A stretch of DNA of 64,000 nt, taken from positions 2,232,001 to 2,296,000 of the forward strand of contig OZ024849.1 of the NCBI GenBank assembly GCA_964017145.1, read 5' to 3'. Of this stretch, positions 35,071-46,499 are shown in pieces; the first letter of the stretch is position 1, and every line of letters starts with the position of its first letter. The notes beneath the pieces are model-generated. The model searched no databases. It saw nothing but the letters and a program-made list of their open reading frames with translations, and was not told the DNA's origin. The stretch comes from Agrocybe praecox. Lineage: Eukaryota > Basidiomycota > Agaricomycetes > Agaricales > Agrocybaceae. The position numbers were made by a program, and so were the translations under genes.

Positions 35071-37179
35071 CGGTTAGTATCGTTCTCGATTTATCTTTCT
35101 ATACATGTCAAACTTACAATGCATTGACTCTAGATTGTTTACTTCTCGTTTTTCTTTATAAACACCCATTCATCCAGCGTCGGCAGGTCCCGACAGCTGT
35201 CAGGAATCGTTGAGAATCGATATTACGACGTTCAGCATCTGAAAGGTGGGCAGACGCATGCTAGGTTTGCAGTAAGTGATGCTGTTTTTTTTTTCAATCA
35301 GAAACAATCGTAGATACTCACCCAAGATTTTAGTCGATGTATTAACCTATTATTATTCGTCTTTTACGAAACTGAAGCTGGTCATGACTAGCCCTTCATT
35401 TCCCATTTCAATATCGTCCCTCGAACGGACGTTGCTCGTGATCGCAACCCTTTCAGCCAGTAAGCACAATCATTTTCTGCGAGGATTGACCATGAATATT
35501 TACCCACAATTTGGAGCAACTGCGCTGCTTCATGCAGGTCGTCAAAGGTTCATGAATCTCTCGGTAGAGCCGCGCCTCTGGCATCAACTTCATGCGCTTA
35601 CAGACACCGTCCAACTTCGCATCGACAGCCGACACGACTACCCGGGCGAACGCTGCATGCGTCTGAGAAATTTTGTTTCTGGGAAAGTCTTTAGAGTGAG
35701 TGGATTTTCATCCCTTCAACGACTACGATACTTACGATACTATCCTTCCATTTTATCGTGCTAGGTCCGATATTACGAGTTTCTGTGATTCAAGAACTCC
35801 GTATCGTGGACCGCCAGAACCTTGTATCTGCCTGCAAAATAGCCTTGCTGAATGCCGATGTGGTACGTGGTGTTCCGGTCAGTATCTGTAGCTCCGATGC
35901 TTACAATGCGATCCTTTTGGGTTATCAAGCACGCTATTAGCTCTCCAACTCAGCGCTCAGCCGTCTCTTTTCGTCTCATCGCGTATTGCTGTTCTTCAAG
36001 GAGCTGAGATGGGTACAAAACCCGGTAATCCCTGAACATAGTAGTAGAAATAGGCGTGTTCGCTGCTCGCTGTAGGTGGACGAAGAATCGCGGTGGGTTG
36101 CTAGAAATCGGTATGGTAAGTACTGACAATTCCACATCAGTGGCTACGATGCTCACGATGTGATCTTTCCATTAACGTTTGTCCTTGTCTCAGCCTCTTC
36201 CTCCTCCTCCCGTCTTATCGCATTCTGTGAAGGCGCCGACCAAGTCAAGATGGCAACAGAACCCTCAGATCCAAACCAGCGAGTCTGGACCACAAGTGAA
36301 CCATGATATCTGTCCATTCAGTAAGTAATGCCAACTTTTGTGGGATAATCAAGCTGAACCTTATTTACCCATGATTTAAGCTTTCCGCCTTTCCAGCCGA
36401 AAGAATTTAGGAATTTTTATCGGCCCGTGGAGCGATTCAAGCTACTTGAGTCGTTTTCTGGACCCTCAACATTTGAAAGATGGTTGAAGAAATCATCCTG
36501 TCACTGTGGTAAGCGATACTGCTTGTTATCAAGGATCGATCGAGCCTAATTTTTACCTTTAACCCTCATAGATCTAGCAGCCTGTTCGTTTCTCCGCCAT
36601 ATCTAACTTGCATACCAGCCCCCTTGTCTTTCGCCATGTCGTAGATTATGTCGGAAGGGGGGGGGTATTTTGCAGGAGAGGGGAAGGGATTTGAGGGACT
36701 CATTGTTGGATCCGACGTATTGATATATTTCCTTTCGGCCTTGCTTCCTCTGGTTCTGTGTGGCTTTTATCAGTGTCTTGCGGTTTGATTTGTGGTGCAT
36801 TACTTACGATTTTCTCTTGTTAATTGTTTCGTCTTTTCTCTTCTCCGTCTGAACCTCGCTTTTTTCCTGCTATATTTTATACCCCTCGTATAGTTATACT
36901 TCCTTCTGACTATGCCTGCCCTGATTCTTGGTTTTCTTCCCCTCGATTCACTATTCGTCTGTCTCCTTTTTTTGAACGCGTCCTTTCTTTTCTGAATTTA
37001 TTCCCCGACGTTCTCAATGCATTCGTCTCGTATCCTGCATTCATGGCCGTGTGCATGGTGCTTTGTATGGAGGGAACTTGCAAGCGAGCGCCAGGCGAAC
37101 TGGGCAAGTGATGGGCCATGGGCCCAACCAGGGTCGCCTTGCCTGCCACCAGATATTGTAGGACTCATATATAAATAAC
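35071..37179 (+). other. Possible exon fragments of unknown genes
   Basis: Several short stretches look coding. One is a frame near 35380-35697 ending 'RLRNFVSGKVFR' before a 'gtgagt' donor. Another, near 35765-35875, follows a 'gctag' acceptor ('VVDRQNLVSACKIALL'-like). 'RYYDVQHLKG' near 35215-35250 and a similar 'DPQHLK' near 36460 suggest a repeated module. I could not build a continuous gene, and the frames do not join cleanly. From 36600 to 37179 I see nothing coding; there is an eight-base G run near 36658. Confidence 0.2.
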
Positions 37180-37345
37180 AGTAACTGCCCTAAAACGTTT
37201 GTTCACAAATGACAGTTGTTCTTGACGTTGGATAAATAATCCATACACATCGCAGCACAGAAGACTTGAATAAACATTAATAAATTTTATCCATGGTTTC
37301 CCTTCAATAAATAATGCAGACTTATAATAAGATTATACTCTCACT

Positions 37346-37580
37346 GGAACAATAAATTCACACGTATTTATTCATCTCCTGGATTCATAAATTTGCGCGT
37401 GTTTATCCATCACTTGGGACAATAAATCTACGTGTATTTATTCATCCCTCGGGACAATAAATGCACAGAATTTTATTCATTTCCTGGGTCAATAAATCGG
37501 CGTGAATTTATCCATCACTTGGGACGATAAATCCATGCCCATTTATTCATGAATCTACGTGCATTTGTTCATCCCTCGGG
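37346..37580 (+). repeat. Left-arm array of ~35-base units with palindromic cores
   Basis: About six units of ~35 bases with consensus close to 'gacaataaatc', a variable 'acgtg' core, 'tatttattcat', 'ccctcgg'. The central part of each unit (AATAAATC..ACGCGT..GATTTATT type) is itself an imperfect palindrome. The array lies inside the left terminal inverted repeat. Confidence 0.7.
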
Positions 37581-38667
37581 GCTTATTTTGGTCATTTCGG
37601 ACATTTCCGAGACACAGACGCTCGTCTTTCCCTGCGGCGCACGCCACATCTACATCATTTGCCTACCCGTTTCTCTGTATTTCTGAATCCTTAGCTGAAC
37701 ATTTTCTTGTCTTACATTATTTTAATTCTCCATGGTAGCTGTTAACCTCATATTTTCTCTTATTTCATGTATATAGAACCATACATAAGCACAAGAGCAA
37801 AATTTAAGCAAATATCAGAGATTCCCAGCGCCAAACTTTACTTTCCCATTATTTTACTGCTGCAAGAATGGTTCAAAACTTTTCATAGATTAGGCTGGGG
37901 TGTAATTACTTTTTATTTATTTGATTGTCTTTTTTTACTCTTGTAGATTTTATACTCACCATGAGTATCTTGTTTAGACTCTTTAAGGACCGATGTACTT
38001 CACAATATCCTGTACTCTTTCTATATTTCATCGAATTAATTTGCACCATAGCTCTCATAATAGTATATGATTATTTTTTTCAGCTTTGATTAAGCACCAC
38101 CTTTTTAAAATTTATGTGGGCATATTGTGGCCAACCCATGATCATCATTCAAGTCTACCCATGTAAATCATGTTTGAGTATGTACGCATTTGAGCACCAT
38201 TCTGACCTTTACTCATTTGTAACCCAATCACCCTGGGAAGTATATCATTTGAAAGGTATAATTTTACTTAACACATAAATGTATTTATTTGGGTATAATA
38301 TAATACATACGAACCTCCATTGTTATTTTTCATTTCTAATCTCCCAAGACACATGGCGGTACCGCGGCCCGTCACGTTGAACAAAGTAAATGGCGCATAT
38401 TGCGGCATTTGCCGGGTGGAATGCACATCGGCCGGGCAGGCGCCCATATGGCCATTCCAAATGGGACCTCTATAGTAAGAATGTATATTGGATACGCTTG
38501 TAGTGGAAATAAGCCATTTTGTTCATTTGTTGTTTTTTGTTTTTCTAAGCGCCAACAGCCCCAAGCGGAACTCAATCGGACTATGAAATGTAAAGATGAT
38601 GTGGGAACAGCCGCCGGCATGCACCGCAGACGAGCGTCTTTGATGGGTCTCGGAAATAACCGAAATA

Positions 38668-38835
38668 ACCAAGTGCGTGGATTTATCGACCCAGGGGATG
38701 GATAAACATGCGTAGATTTATTATCCCAAAGAATGGATAAATGAGCATGGATTTATTGTACCAACAAATGAATAAACACGCGTGGATTTATCCTCCCAAG
38801 GGATGGATAAATGCCCGTCAATTTATTGTAGTGAC
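38668..38835 (-). repeat. Right-arm array of ~35-base units
   Basis: About five units of the same ~35-base motif in the opposite orientation to the left array, for example 'aataaacacgcgtggattta' near 38773. Unit order and number differ slightly from the left arm. Confidence 0.7.
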
Positions 38836-39025
38836 AGAGTATGTATAAATTTATTATAAGTTGATTATAAGTCTGTGTTATTTATTGAAAGGATGCTATA
38901 GATAAGTTGTAGTAGTATTTATTCATAATCTAAATGCTCTAGTTCATGGGTCTCTGTGTATGAATTATTAATTCAACAAGGGTAATTACTGTCATTTGTG
39001 AACAAACGTTTTAGGGCAGCTACTG

Positions 39026-39374
39026 AGGGTTTGTATATCATTATAACATCTACGCCTGTGCCTGCTGCCGCCGGGCCATCGGAGAGGAGATAAAATTTCC
39101 ATTAGGAATTGATTTGATGCATTTCTCTATCCCCTTTTGGGACAATGTGACTAGTTCATTCGCCGTTACTTATTGGCTGTTCTAATGTCGCCATGTCCCA
39201 TTCCGCATTGTTGAGGCGTTTCTGTCGAGTTAGGCTTGACTCTGACCATTCTCGCTTCAAAATACAGTTATGTACTGCTCTCTAATTCTAATATTTACAC
39301 CGCATTCTCGAACGGAGAATCCAATAACGCTGATCTGTGTCATGTAACCTCGCTGAAACCCAAGACCACCCCCA
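39026..39374. other. Spacer before the decayed F-box gene
   Basis: No gene recognised; it probably holds the former promoter of the gene at 39375. Confidence 0.4.
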
Positions 39375-40775
39375 ATGGAAAGGACGTCTGCAGAAGTTGA
39401 GAACTTGAAATATCAGCGGAGGGAGGAACGTCGTAGTGGTGAGCATTCTAATAGATTTTTATGATATTTATGTTCCATTTTTCTAATTAGTAACAGCTGG
39501 TGCAGCGGGGAGCGTAAATGAAACTGATGTCCTGGGTCTGTCCCCGCCATCGAGGGGTTTTCCTCAGGAGATTATCGATACCAACATCGAATTGATCGTC
39601 GACGGGAATAGCTACGACTATCTCCCAACAGTGGCAACATGTTCGCTTGTTTGCAAAGCATGGATCTATGCCAGCCGTCGAATTATTTTCCGTCGCCTAA
39701 CAATAGGAGAGAAAAACTCCAACACTGCGTGTCTTGTGAAGCTCCTAGAAAGCTCCCTTTGCACCCTTCACGCACACTTCCGAGTAATCACCATGAGTGG
39801 CGACTGCTCCACCAACGACGAGAATCTTGAGCTGTTGATTCCGCATCTTCATACAATGGTTTCCGTGATAGACGTCGAAGTTGTTTCTCTCGCCAGTCTT
39901 CGAAGAGTGGACAAGAAGCATCCAGGCATTTTTCTCGCTACCGGCTCTGACCATTTGTCTTGCCTACGAATACGAAAGTATGTCGCAGTATGATCCTTTC
40001 TCAGGCTCACGGTGGGAAGCTCCTAAGGGCCTGCGTCAGCTGGAAATCTTTGCTCACTGAGATTATGGATATTGCCCTATACGGGCCCCATGGACTCGTC
40101 GGATGCGGAAATAGCTCCTGAATAAAATTCGCCTTTCTTCAATTAAGCTTGATCGCAGCATTGATTCGTATTGTCGAGACGACCCGCCATTTTTTCCGGC
40201 CGACACTAACAATATGGAATTCAACAAATATATGCGGCTTCTAGGACCTAGCTTGGAGACGCTGGGATTTAAAAAAATTAACAGCACAACCGCAAGTATG
40301 TCCATCTCTTCTTATAAATATATTTTTGAATCTCAGTGCTGTCCATTTTCCTTAGCCCAATTTCTCGACCCAGCAGACCTGAATGCATGTAATGCACTGC
40401 AAACTGTAAACCCAAGACGTATCACACTCCATCAGGGGAAAAGCCTATCTGAACTCTCTCCAAGTTCCCGGTTTCTAACGATCCCCAAAATCCTTTGTGG
40501 GCTTTCACCAGATCTTATCGAAGGAGGTGGTGATTCAAATCGAAATTCCACCAGCGACATACGCATGATACATAAAAATACCTGACGCGGCAGAAGAAAA
40601 TTCGGCATGGACGCAAATCGCTACTCTGCTGACCGGTCCTTTATACCCGTCTCTGGAGAAGGTTGTGGTTTATCTGCCAAATTCCCAAGAGTCCATTTCA
40701 GTGAACCTATCGAGTTATGTTGAAGGACAGTTGCCGCAGTGCAAGGCGAGAGGATTATTGCGGTTTATTGATTGA
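39375..40775 (+). pseudogene. F-box protein gene, decayed
   Basis: Exon 1 (39375-39438) is a short charged N-terminus. After an intron (39439-39490), an F-box-like region follows ('PQEIIDTNIELIVD', 'CSLVCKAWIYASRRIIFRRL'). The frame stops at 39993. Later parts of the same protein family are recognisable in other frames: 'FNKYMRLLGPSLETLGF' near 40220, which matches 'FSRYLQFLGPSLQRLRLDF' of the intact gene at 41803-43265, and a C-terminal 'GQLPQCKARGLLRFID' ending at 40775. Between them are at least two in-frame stops (near 40060 and 40566) and frame changes. F-box proteins serve as substrate adaptors of SCF ubiquitin ligases; this copy is unlikely to be functional unless the gene model is more complex than I can see. 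Confidence 0.6.
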
Positions 40776-41802
40776 AATGAATGAATATTCTATTTGACGA
40801 GGTATGTACATGTACTTGAATACATATTGCCACTTGTTTATCATTTCCAATGTTCCGTCCACTCTAGAAATCTAACTCCTTGAGGTCAAAAAAAACAAAC
40901 ATATATGTACTATATAAACTTAGAGTCGACATAAGAACGCTCAATATTATTCAACCTCTCCGTCCTTGTGTTGAGACTGGTCGATCGTTTGGAGACGTCT
41001 GGACTCTGAATGACGCGTCCGAGAAACAGGAGGCTGGAGCGCCGTGATTAGCCTCAGAAACATTGAAATTCGACGTCAAAAACGTACTTGTCATTATTAG
41101 GTCCGATATTGACCTGCGTTGACGTATATCCATTAAGACCGCCATAGTATTGATACAGACTCCAGGGGTTGTTCTGTATAGATGAAAAGAGGAAAGAAAG
41201 AAAACAAGAATAAGTAACAAAATTCACGACCATCGCAATCCGAACTCACAATCATCTCAAATTGACTGGGATACAGTCAATCAAGTCGTTCTCTTTATTT
41301 TTTCCAGTAGCAAAGCTCCTGTTGCTGAATATGGAGAAGAAAAAGGGACTATCATGAACCAGACGTAAATAATGTTGTAGGTGGACGAGGCGGCCCTAAA
41401 GACGAATCACCCGAATCACCTCTCCTGACAGATGGGAAAGGGGTCCCCAGTGCTTTCCACAGGGAACGGTCCATGAACTAGAGGTTGGGCTACGACCTCG
41501 ACAGTGGCGGCCCTGTGATCAAGAAAGAGGATTAGACCCTCAAAGTGAACAATAGAAATGGACTCTTTACTAAAAGTCTAATCTTGCGTGACGAAATGAC
41601 ATGTTTCATTGTTTTCTTTATTCTGACCCGGATTTCGGTATCGTACACAAATTACTACACATCCTCCACCGCCAACGCACACTCGGCCTACAACATGGCT
41701 TCAGTCTGGGTCATATATCAGGGCTCTTCCTAGTCCCAAACATTTCGCAACGCTTTCTATACTGCAAGTCATAATGACGAGGTCAGTGTGTTTGCTTGTT
41801 TG
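40776..41802 (-). other. Exon-like pieces of an unknown protein (minus strand)
   Basis: On the minus strand one exon-like frame, about 41172-41055, reads 'NNPWSLYQYYGGLNGYTST' and ends at a stop. It is preceded by a good acceptor ('tatacag'), and a further acceptor-linked frame near 41515-41430 reads 'AATVEVVAQPLVHGPFPVES'. They look like conserved protein sequence but could not be linked in one frame. A short plus-strand frame near 41635-41733 is also protein-like. This is possibly a damaged small secreted-protein gene; family unknown. Confidence 0.25.
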
Positions 41803-43265
41803 CTACAAAGCGAAAATTGATATACGCACATTACAACGTAAAAGGCCCATTTCTTTGCATTTTGGCAGCTTGACCTCCAAGTACTCAGCGATGCCCAGTG
41901 ACTGCAGAGTATCAAGGCCATAGTCACCGTCCATTACAGCGTCAGCGACAAGTTCCTCCAAAGCAGGGAATGAAGGCCCAGTCAATAGCATATCGACGAG
42001 GTTCCATGCGGCGTCGCCGTCCTCTTGGTCGGTGCAATTAAAGAACTCGACACTCTCATGATCAAAGGGAGCTATGATTAGCTTGCACGATATTCTGGAT
42101 AAAGATGTTTGTCGAGGAAGTCGGGATAAGAGTTTCGGAAGCGTAAGGAAGTGGTAGGTAAGCGACCTAGTATCTCCTTCGTAATAGATGGAGTATTCAG
42201 ATAGTTCCCATTCGACAATCCCAGTGTTAGGCGTTATGTCAACGTGGTCAAAGAATTGAGCTGTGTAACGATGGTCATTAATTCGTAATCACAAAGCAGA
42301 ATGGTAATAAAACCTTACAGATGCTATGCTTGTCTTTGAAATCCAATCTGAGCCTTTGAAGTGAGGGACCGAGGAACTGAAGATACCGCGAAAACGCCGC
42401 GAGAGTCTCGCCTGCGTTAGCGTCGGTGGCCGTAAATACCAGGCTGTTTAATTCAAGGGAGGTCAACCAAACTTGACTGCGAAGAAGCCACAACCACATA
42501 TGCTGGCTCCATGTTCGCTGTATAGGACAACTTCCGTATGATTCGATCTCCAGCGACCGTAGGTTTGGTGACAATGTCCAATCGACGTCCGATGGAAGCC
42601 CCGACTCCTCCCACTTGTCAACGCTTCCGTGGCTATCGCCATACCGCATGATGGTCAGTGACGTAAATGAATGGAGGATTTCCATCCATTCCTTGAAGGA
42701 GTTCAACCGAATAGAGCAGAGCCAAAGTTCTGTGATACTAGACGTGAAGGAGGGCGTATGTACCAGCTTTCGCCAGTTCATGGGTAAATGCACAGCACTG
42801 ATTCGGAGGATTCGGACTGATACAAGGTTGCTCAGGTGGGGGACCAGTGAATCTAACCACCCAGGAGGAGGCCTGGTTGTCGTAGCATATACATTTCGCA
42901 ACGGCTCGAAATTCAAGTCCTGCACATATGACATAAATGTGCAGTGAGGATTCCGGAGAAGTTCAAGGAGAGACTCCAAGTTCAAACTTGATACCGCAAC
43001 TGTTGCGAATAGGTGGTGGCGACTGGAAGGGACCCATGCGCGGGAAACAAGAGCAGATGTTGCAAGGCCGCGAGAGTCGTCGTGCAGGTGGTCAATGATA
43101 ATATCAACCAGCTCCTGTGGCAGTGATTTCGGGCCTTTCGTTGCTTTCGTGTCTTTCTCTGAGTTTGAGATCGTCAAAAACAGCGGTTTGTTGCAAAAGA
43201 AATTGCAACCCACCTTCATTCACGCTGAACTTTCCCTTCTTGCGAACTCTTGAGTTCGCTGCCAT
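41803..43265 (-). CDS. F-box protein (intact)
   Basis: Three exons. Exon 1 runs from the ATG at 43265 (short basic N-terminus), then a ~54-base intron. Exon 2 starts at the F-box region ('SLPQELVDIIIDHLHDD', 'TSALVSRAWVPSSRHHLF') and carries the leucine-rich body to 'DFKDKHSI'. Exon 3, after a ~55-base intron, ends 'KLPKCKEMGLLRCNV' and stops at 41803. The product is about 450 residues. A TATAAA box (complement of 43349-43354) lies 84 bases upstream, which favours this start over an in-frame ATG at 43322. F-box proteins bridge Skp1 of SCF ubiquitin ligases to substrates, and the divergent leucine-rich C-terminus is the presumed substrate-binding part. It is a paralogue of the genes at 39375 and 51657. 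Confidence 0.85.
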
Positions 43266-43989
43266 GATGCCAGATGATGTCGTTTCTTCGCGGTCGCGCT
43301 GGGTCGAGTTAAAGTTACCCAAAGTGTGGCTTCCTGCCCATTCAGGGATTTATAAGATATATGATGAGTGGAAAGGTAATCGGACATTCCTGACTGGCCT
43401 AACAGCGACCGCTGACAACCAAAATTAGAGACGGGGAATGCAAGCCGGAGGGAAATGATTATGACGTACTTAAGACTGACTTTTCACTCCTCTTCAATGT
43501 ATTGAAAGTCCGTGACTATCTGACATTGAACTTAATTTGATGTCAAAGCCACACCGCCACCAATGATTTTCTTTTTGTCCCACTTCCAAACGTACCTCCT
43601 AGACCCCAGCTTTGATTCACAACTTCAAGATCAGGACAACTATAGGAAAGTCACAGGGAGTTAACATCTCATCTGATGAGTACACGCAAGAGCAGAGACT
43701 GGTGGGTATGGCGTTCATGTTTAGAACATCTTTAAAGTTGCTTATCAATGCTTAGGGGGAAAGAAGCAAACCAACACAATAGTTTTCTCAGTAAAAACTC
43801 AAATATCATAAAGGGTTGAACAACGTTGAACGTTGATTACGAATCCCAGGTCATCCAGGACTTTTCCGGGGGGTGGGATGAAGAGTTCACAAACGACAAT
43901 GCAGCCACGGGAGCCACCTGACCTTCTAGGTGAAACCTCTTGTTAGAGGGCATTCCTGGACGAAGGAACTTGGGTCTTTCGCTTCGGCG
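43266..43989. other. Divergent intergenic region
   Basis: Shared upstream region of the minus-strand F-box gene and the plus-strand questin-oxidase-like gene. It contains the TATA box of the former near 43350. No further gene recognised. Confidence 0.45.
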
Positions 43990-45628
43990 ATGACATACAC
44001 CATTGATGACACACTTTCCCCCCACCTTCCCATGGTGGATCGACGAAGAACCCTATTAGTCCTCGGACATGGTCTGGAGTTACACCTTCAACTACGGCAC
44101 TGCAAGGCATTCTTAGCGGCAACCATGAGAAATGGCACGTCTTTTTTCAACGAGAAAGCATTCCACAAGTAAGATGCATGGCTTTTTGACAGACTGTTCG
44201 CGATTTCTCATTAAATACATCCAGCCACACCGCGCACGCTGCGTTGACATTGTGGTCCCTTGGCGCCGACGAGACTATCCTGGAACGATCTTACGAAGAA
44301 AGCAAGAAGGAGCAACGACCAGCATACACCTCTCCTGAACCAATTACGAAGAAGAACTGGACGGAGCACGTTGGAGATGAAAAGTAGGTCGAGTCGTACG
44401 TTACTTTCTATACCCAGCTAACAACGACAAAGTTACTACCAAGCGTATGTCGAATTCTTCAAATCGGAGCTGGAGGCGAACGAATTCAAATTCGAGGCGA
44501 TCCTGGAAGAATACATCTTTTCCCCCAGCGCGAATTTCATCTCTGGAGCGAAGAAACGGCCAGAAATGTTGAATCGATTCTTCGACGGCTTACTTCACCC
44601 TATAATCCACACTACCCTCGGAGTAGAGTTTGGTCTTCCCGGGACATTCGTCGAAGGTATGAAGTTCAGTGAAAATCCAAATTATCTATAGTTACGTCAA
44701 GCTTTCTAGGTATCGCTCAAGCTGCAGTTCATCGAGGAGATTCTACAAAGCTTCTTCCAGCTAACGCCTTTACCGGTACCACTCAATCTGCTAGCTTGGC
44801 TTCGCGTTTTGCCACTACTCTTCGACTGAAAGATGCCACCACCTCAGCCAAAGAAGATGTCCACGCTTTTACCGTTCTCGCTCGCGTGCTGGCTGATCCT
44901 AATATCACCCCAACGAATGTCCCGCATTCTTATCTGTTTTACCAGATGTCCATTGCCGACCGCGGAGAGGCTGTCAAGCGGTACACAGATCAATGGACTG
45001 TGGATGGAGACTTGCAAAAGAAATTGGAGGAGCTGATTTGGACGAATGTATTGATATACGCCGTTTGTGGTGCCGGGGGTACAGGCGATTTCAACGCTGA
45101 TTTCTTCCAGTATGTGTTTGTGTGTTTATTTAGGTCTCGGACTGACAATGAATTTATTCTTTTCCAGTATGCACCTTGTGACTTCGTCTATTTTCCTATC
45201 CTCCATACATCGCTCGCGGGAGGCCATCTTTGGACATTGCCCGCTTTTTCGGAGATACCAAAACTATTGTACCTTCCGCACCAGGACCAATGCCCACCCC
45301 GAACGAGACCGCATATCCGTCTCCGACATCTCCTCACGCGATAACTCCGAACCCGTGGTTGCAAATCGTCCAGTCCACACTTACGCATCCTGATGATCAA
45401 CTACCAAAGTTGCAGAGAGCACTGGCTGAACATGCGTCGCACTTTGGGCAGACTGCCAAGGGGACGTTCGTCGGTACCGAGCTGAAAGATGCCGAGCTCG
45501 TTGGTGGGACACTGTTCATCAGAGCAGCGGGGCTTACGCTTGACAGGCTTGGATGGGTTAGAGAGGGTCAGAAACCCCTTGAGGGTGTGTGGGATCGACA
45601 TGGTTTTTTCAATCAGGCGAAACTTTGA
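43990..45628 (+). pseudogene. Questin-oxidase-like gene QO1, with three lesions
   Basis: Member of the questin oxidase / AflY-like oxidoreductase family. Exons 43990-44168, 44225-44383, 44433-44656, 44710-45109 and 45168-45628 match the intact gene at 61044-62938 intron for intron. Family landmarks are 'HTAHAALTLWSLGADE', 'EEYIFSPSANFI', 'FNADFFQ|MHLVTSSIFL'. The last exon is nearly identical to the gene at 63381 but lacks 71 bases at 45206/45207, which shifts the frame and stops it at 45393. In exon 1 the family sequence leaves the start frame near a C6 run (about 44020-44025) and returns at a T6 run (44142-44147). The two one-base offsets cancel, so about 40 residues are garbled without a stop. 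Either this is a decaying gene, or homopolymer and collapse errors affect the assembly. Confidence 0.75.
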
Positions 45629-46091
45629 TCTTGGACGGCTGGTCTAGTTTCATTTCCGTGTTGTGTTGGTTTTTTCAATCCTCCTTTCGTTTGTTCTTCG
45701 ATTTATGTTAATGCATTCACAATTCCTGTAAATGATGTAGGATCAATCTGATATCCTTTCTCTGTATCATGCAGGATCCACGAATATGTTGATGCGCCTG
45801 CATCTTACGGGTCAGAAGTGTTTATGTCGTTTCGCTTCGCCTCATCGTATCACGAAGGAGAAATTTCATCGATTATCTGGGTGATGAAAGTATTTATGTC
45901 TCTTCGTCATTTATGTAACTTTCAACGATTGACAGTACTGTCCGGTGATGTAGCTTCTACCAAGCCTACATGGAAATATCTAAAGCGGAATTGGGGTCCA
46001 AGAACAAAGGAAGAACTTTCCATATGAGCCTGATATATTTGTTCTTGCCCAGCGCTAATATTTTTTAAAGTTGGGGGAAAGCACTAGTCAG
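45629..46091. other. Spacer downstream of QO1
   Basis: Probable 3'-UTR and intergenic DNA. No gene recognised. Confidence 0.4.
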
Positions 46092-46497
46092 ACATGATGT
46101 GTAGGTTCTTCGATAATAGCTTTCATCCGATGATATACCACGGTTTGGAATTGAATTTGAGGTGCCTGGGGTGTTTGTTGAAGGTCAGTATATTCATCTT
46201 CCGTCTGGCTGACTGGACCGTTAGAGATATAAATTGTAATTGAGAGCTGATTTCTTTTTCTTAGGTCTCGCACAAGTCGCCATGCATCTACCAACTGCTA
46301 TGACCCTTTTCGCAAAAAACTTCTTCGAAGAACCAAGTTCTAGCTCTACAGACTACGAGAGGGCCGGATACAACCTCTAGTAATGTACACGCTATCAGCA
46401 TCCTCTCTCATGGGCTCAAAGATCCAATCTTACCTCAGTGTGACTCCCTGACAATATCTCCTTGTACCATTCGAAGGTCGTAAAAGTAGGAACATGA
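46092..46497 (+). pseudogene. Relic of a fourth questin-oxidase-like gene
   Basis: Translated pieces in changing frames match the middle of the intact copy at 61044-62938: 'MMCRFFDNSFHPMIY', then 'VPGVFVEG' before a retained intron (donor near 46181, acceptor near 46264), 'LAQVAMHLPTAMTLFAKNFF', 'NVHAISILSHGLKDPI', and 'PDNISLYHSKVVK'. There are frameshifts and tandem stops (near 46379), and the 5' and 3' parts of the gene are missing. It lies 460 bases downstream of QO1 in the same orientation, as expected for an old tandem duplicate. Confidence 0.7.
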
Positions 46498-46499
46498 AG

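Larger units (their letters stand above)
37180..39025. mobile_element. 1.85 kb element with ~0.45 kb terminal inverted repeats, no transposase
   Basis: The outer ends, 37180-37215 and about 38989-39025, are near-perfect inverted copies of one another (starting 'cagta(a/g)ctgccctaaaac'). Inverted similarity continues inward on both sides through 'ttcaataaata', 'cagacttataat', a repeat array, and an inner block with 'atttccgaga' and 'gacgctcgtct' near 37606-37630 and 38630-38655. The inverted repeats therefore reach about 0.45 kb each. The ~1 kb core (37650-38600) has no transposase-like frame; the longest frame is 82 codons and looks like chance. This is the structure of a non-autonomous fold-back or long-TIR DNA element. 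I see no convincing target-site duplication beyond a possible TA, so superfamily assignment is open. Confidence 0.75.

Noticed and set aside
37346..37580. CRISPR array
   Set aside because: The ~35-base units are directly adjacent and variable throughout, without unique spacers, in a fungal nuclear context and within inverted arms.
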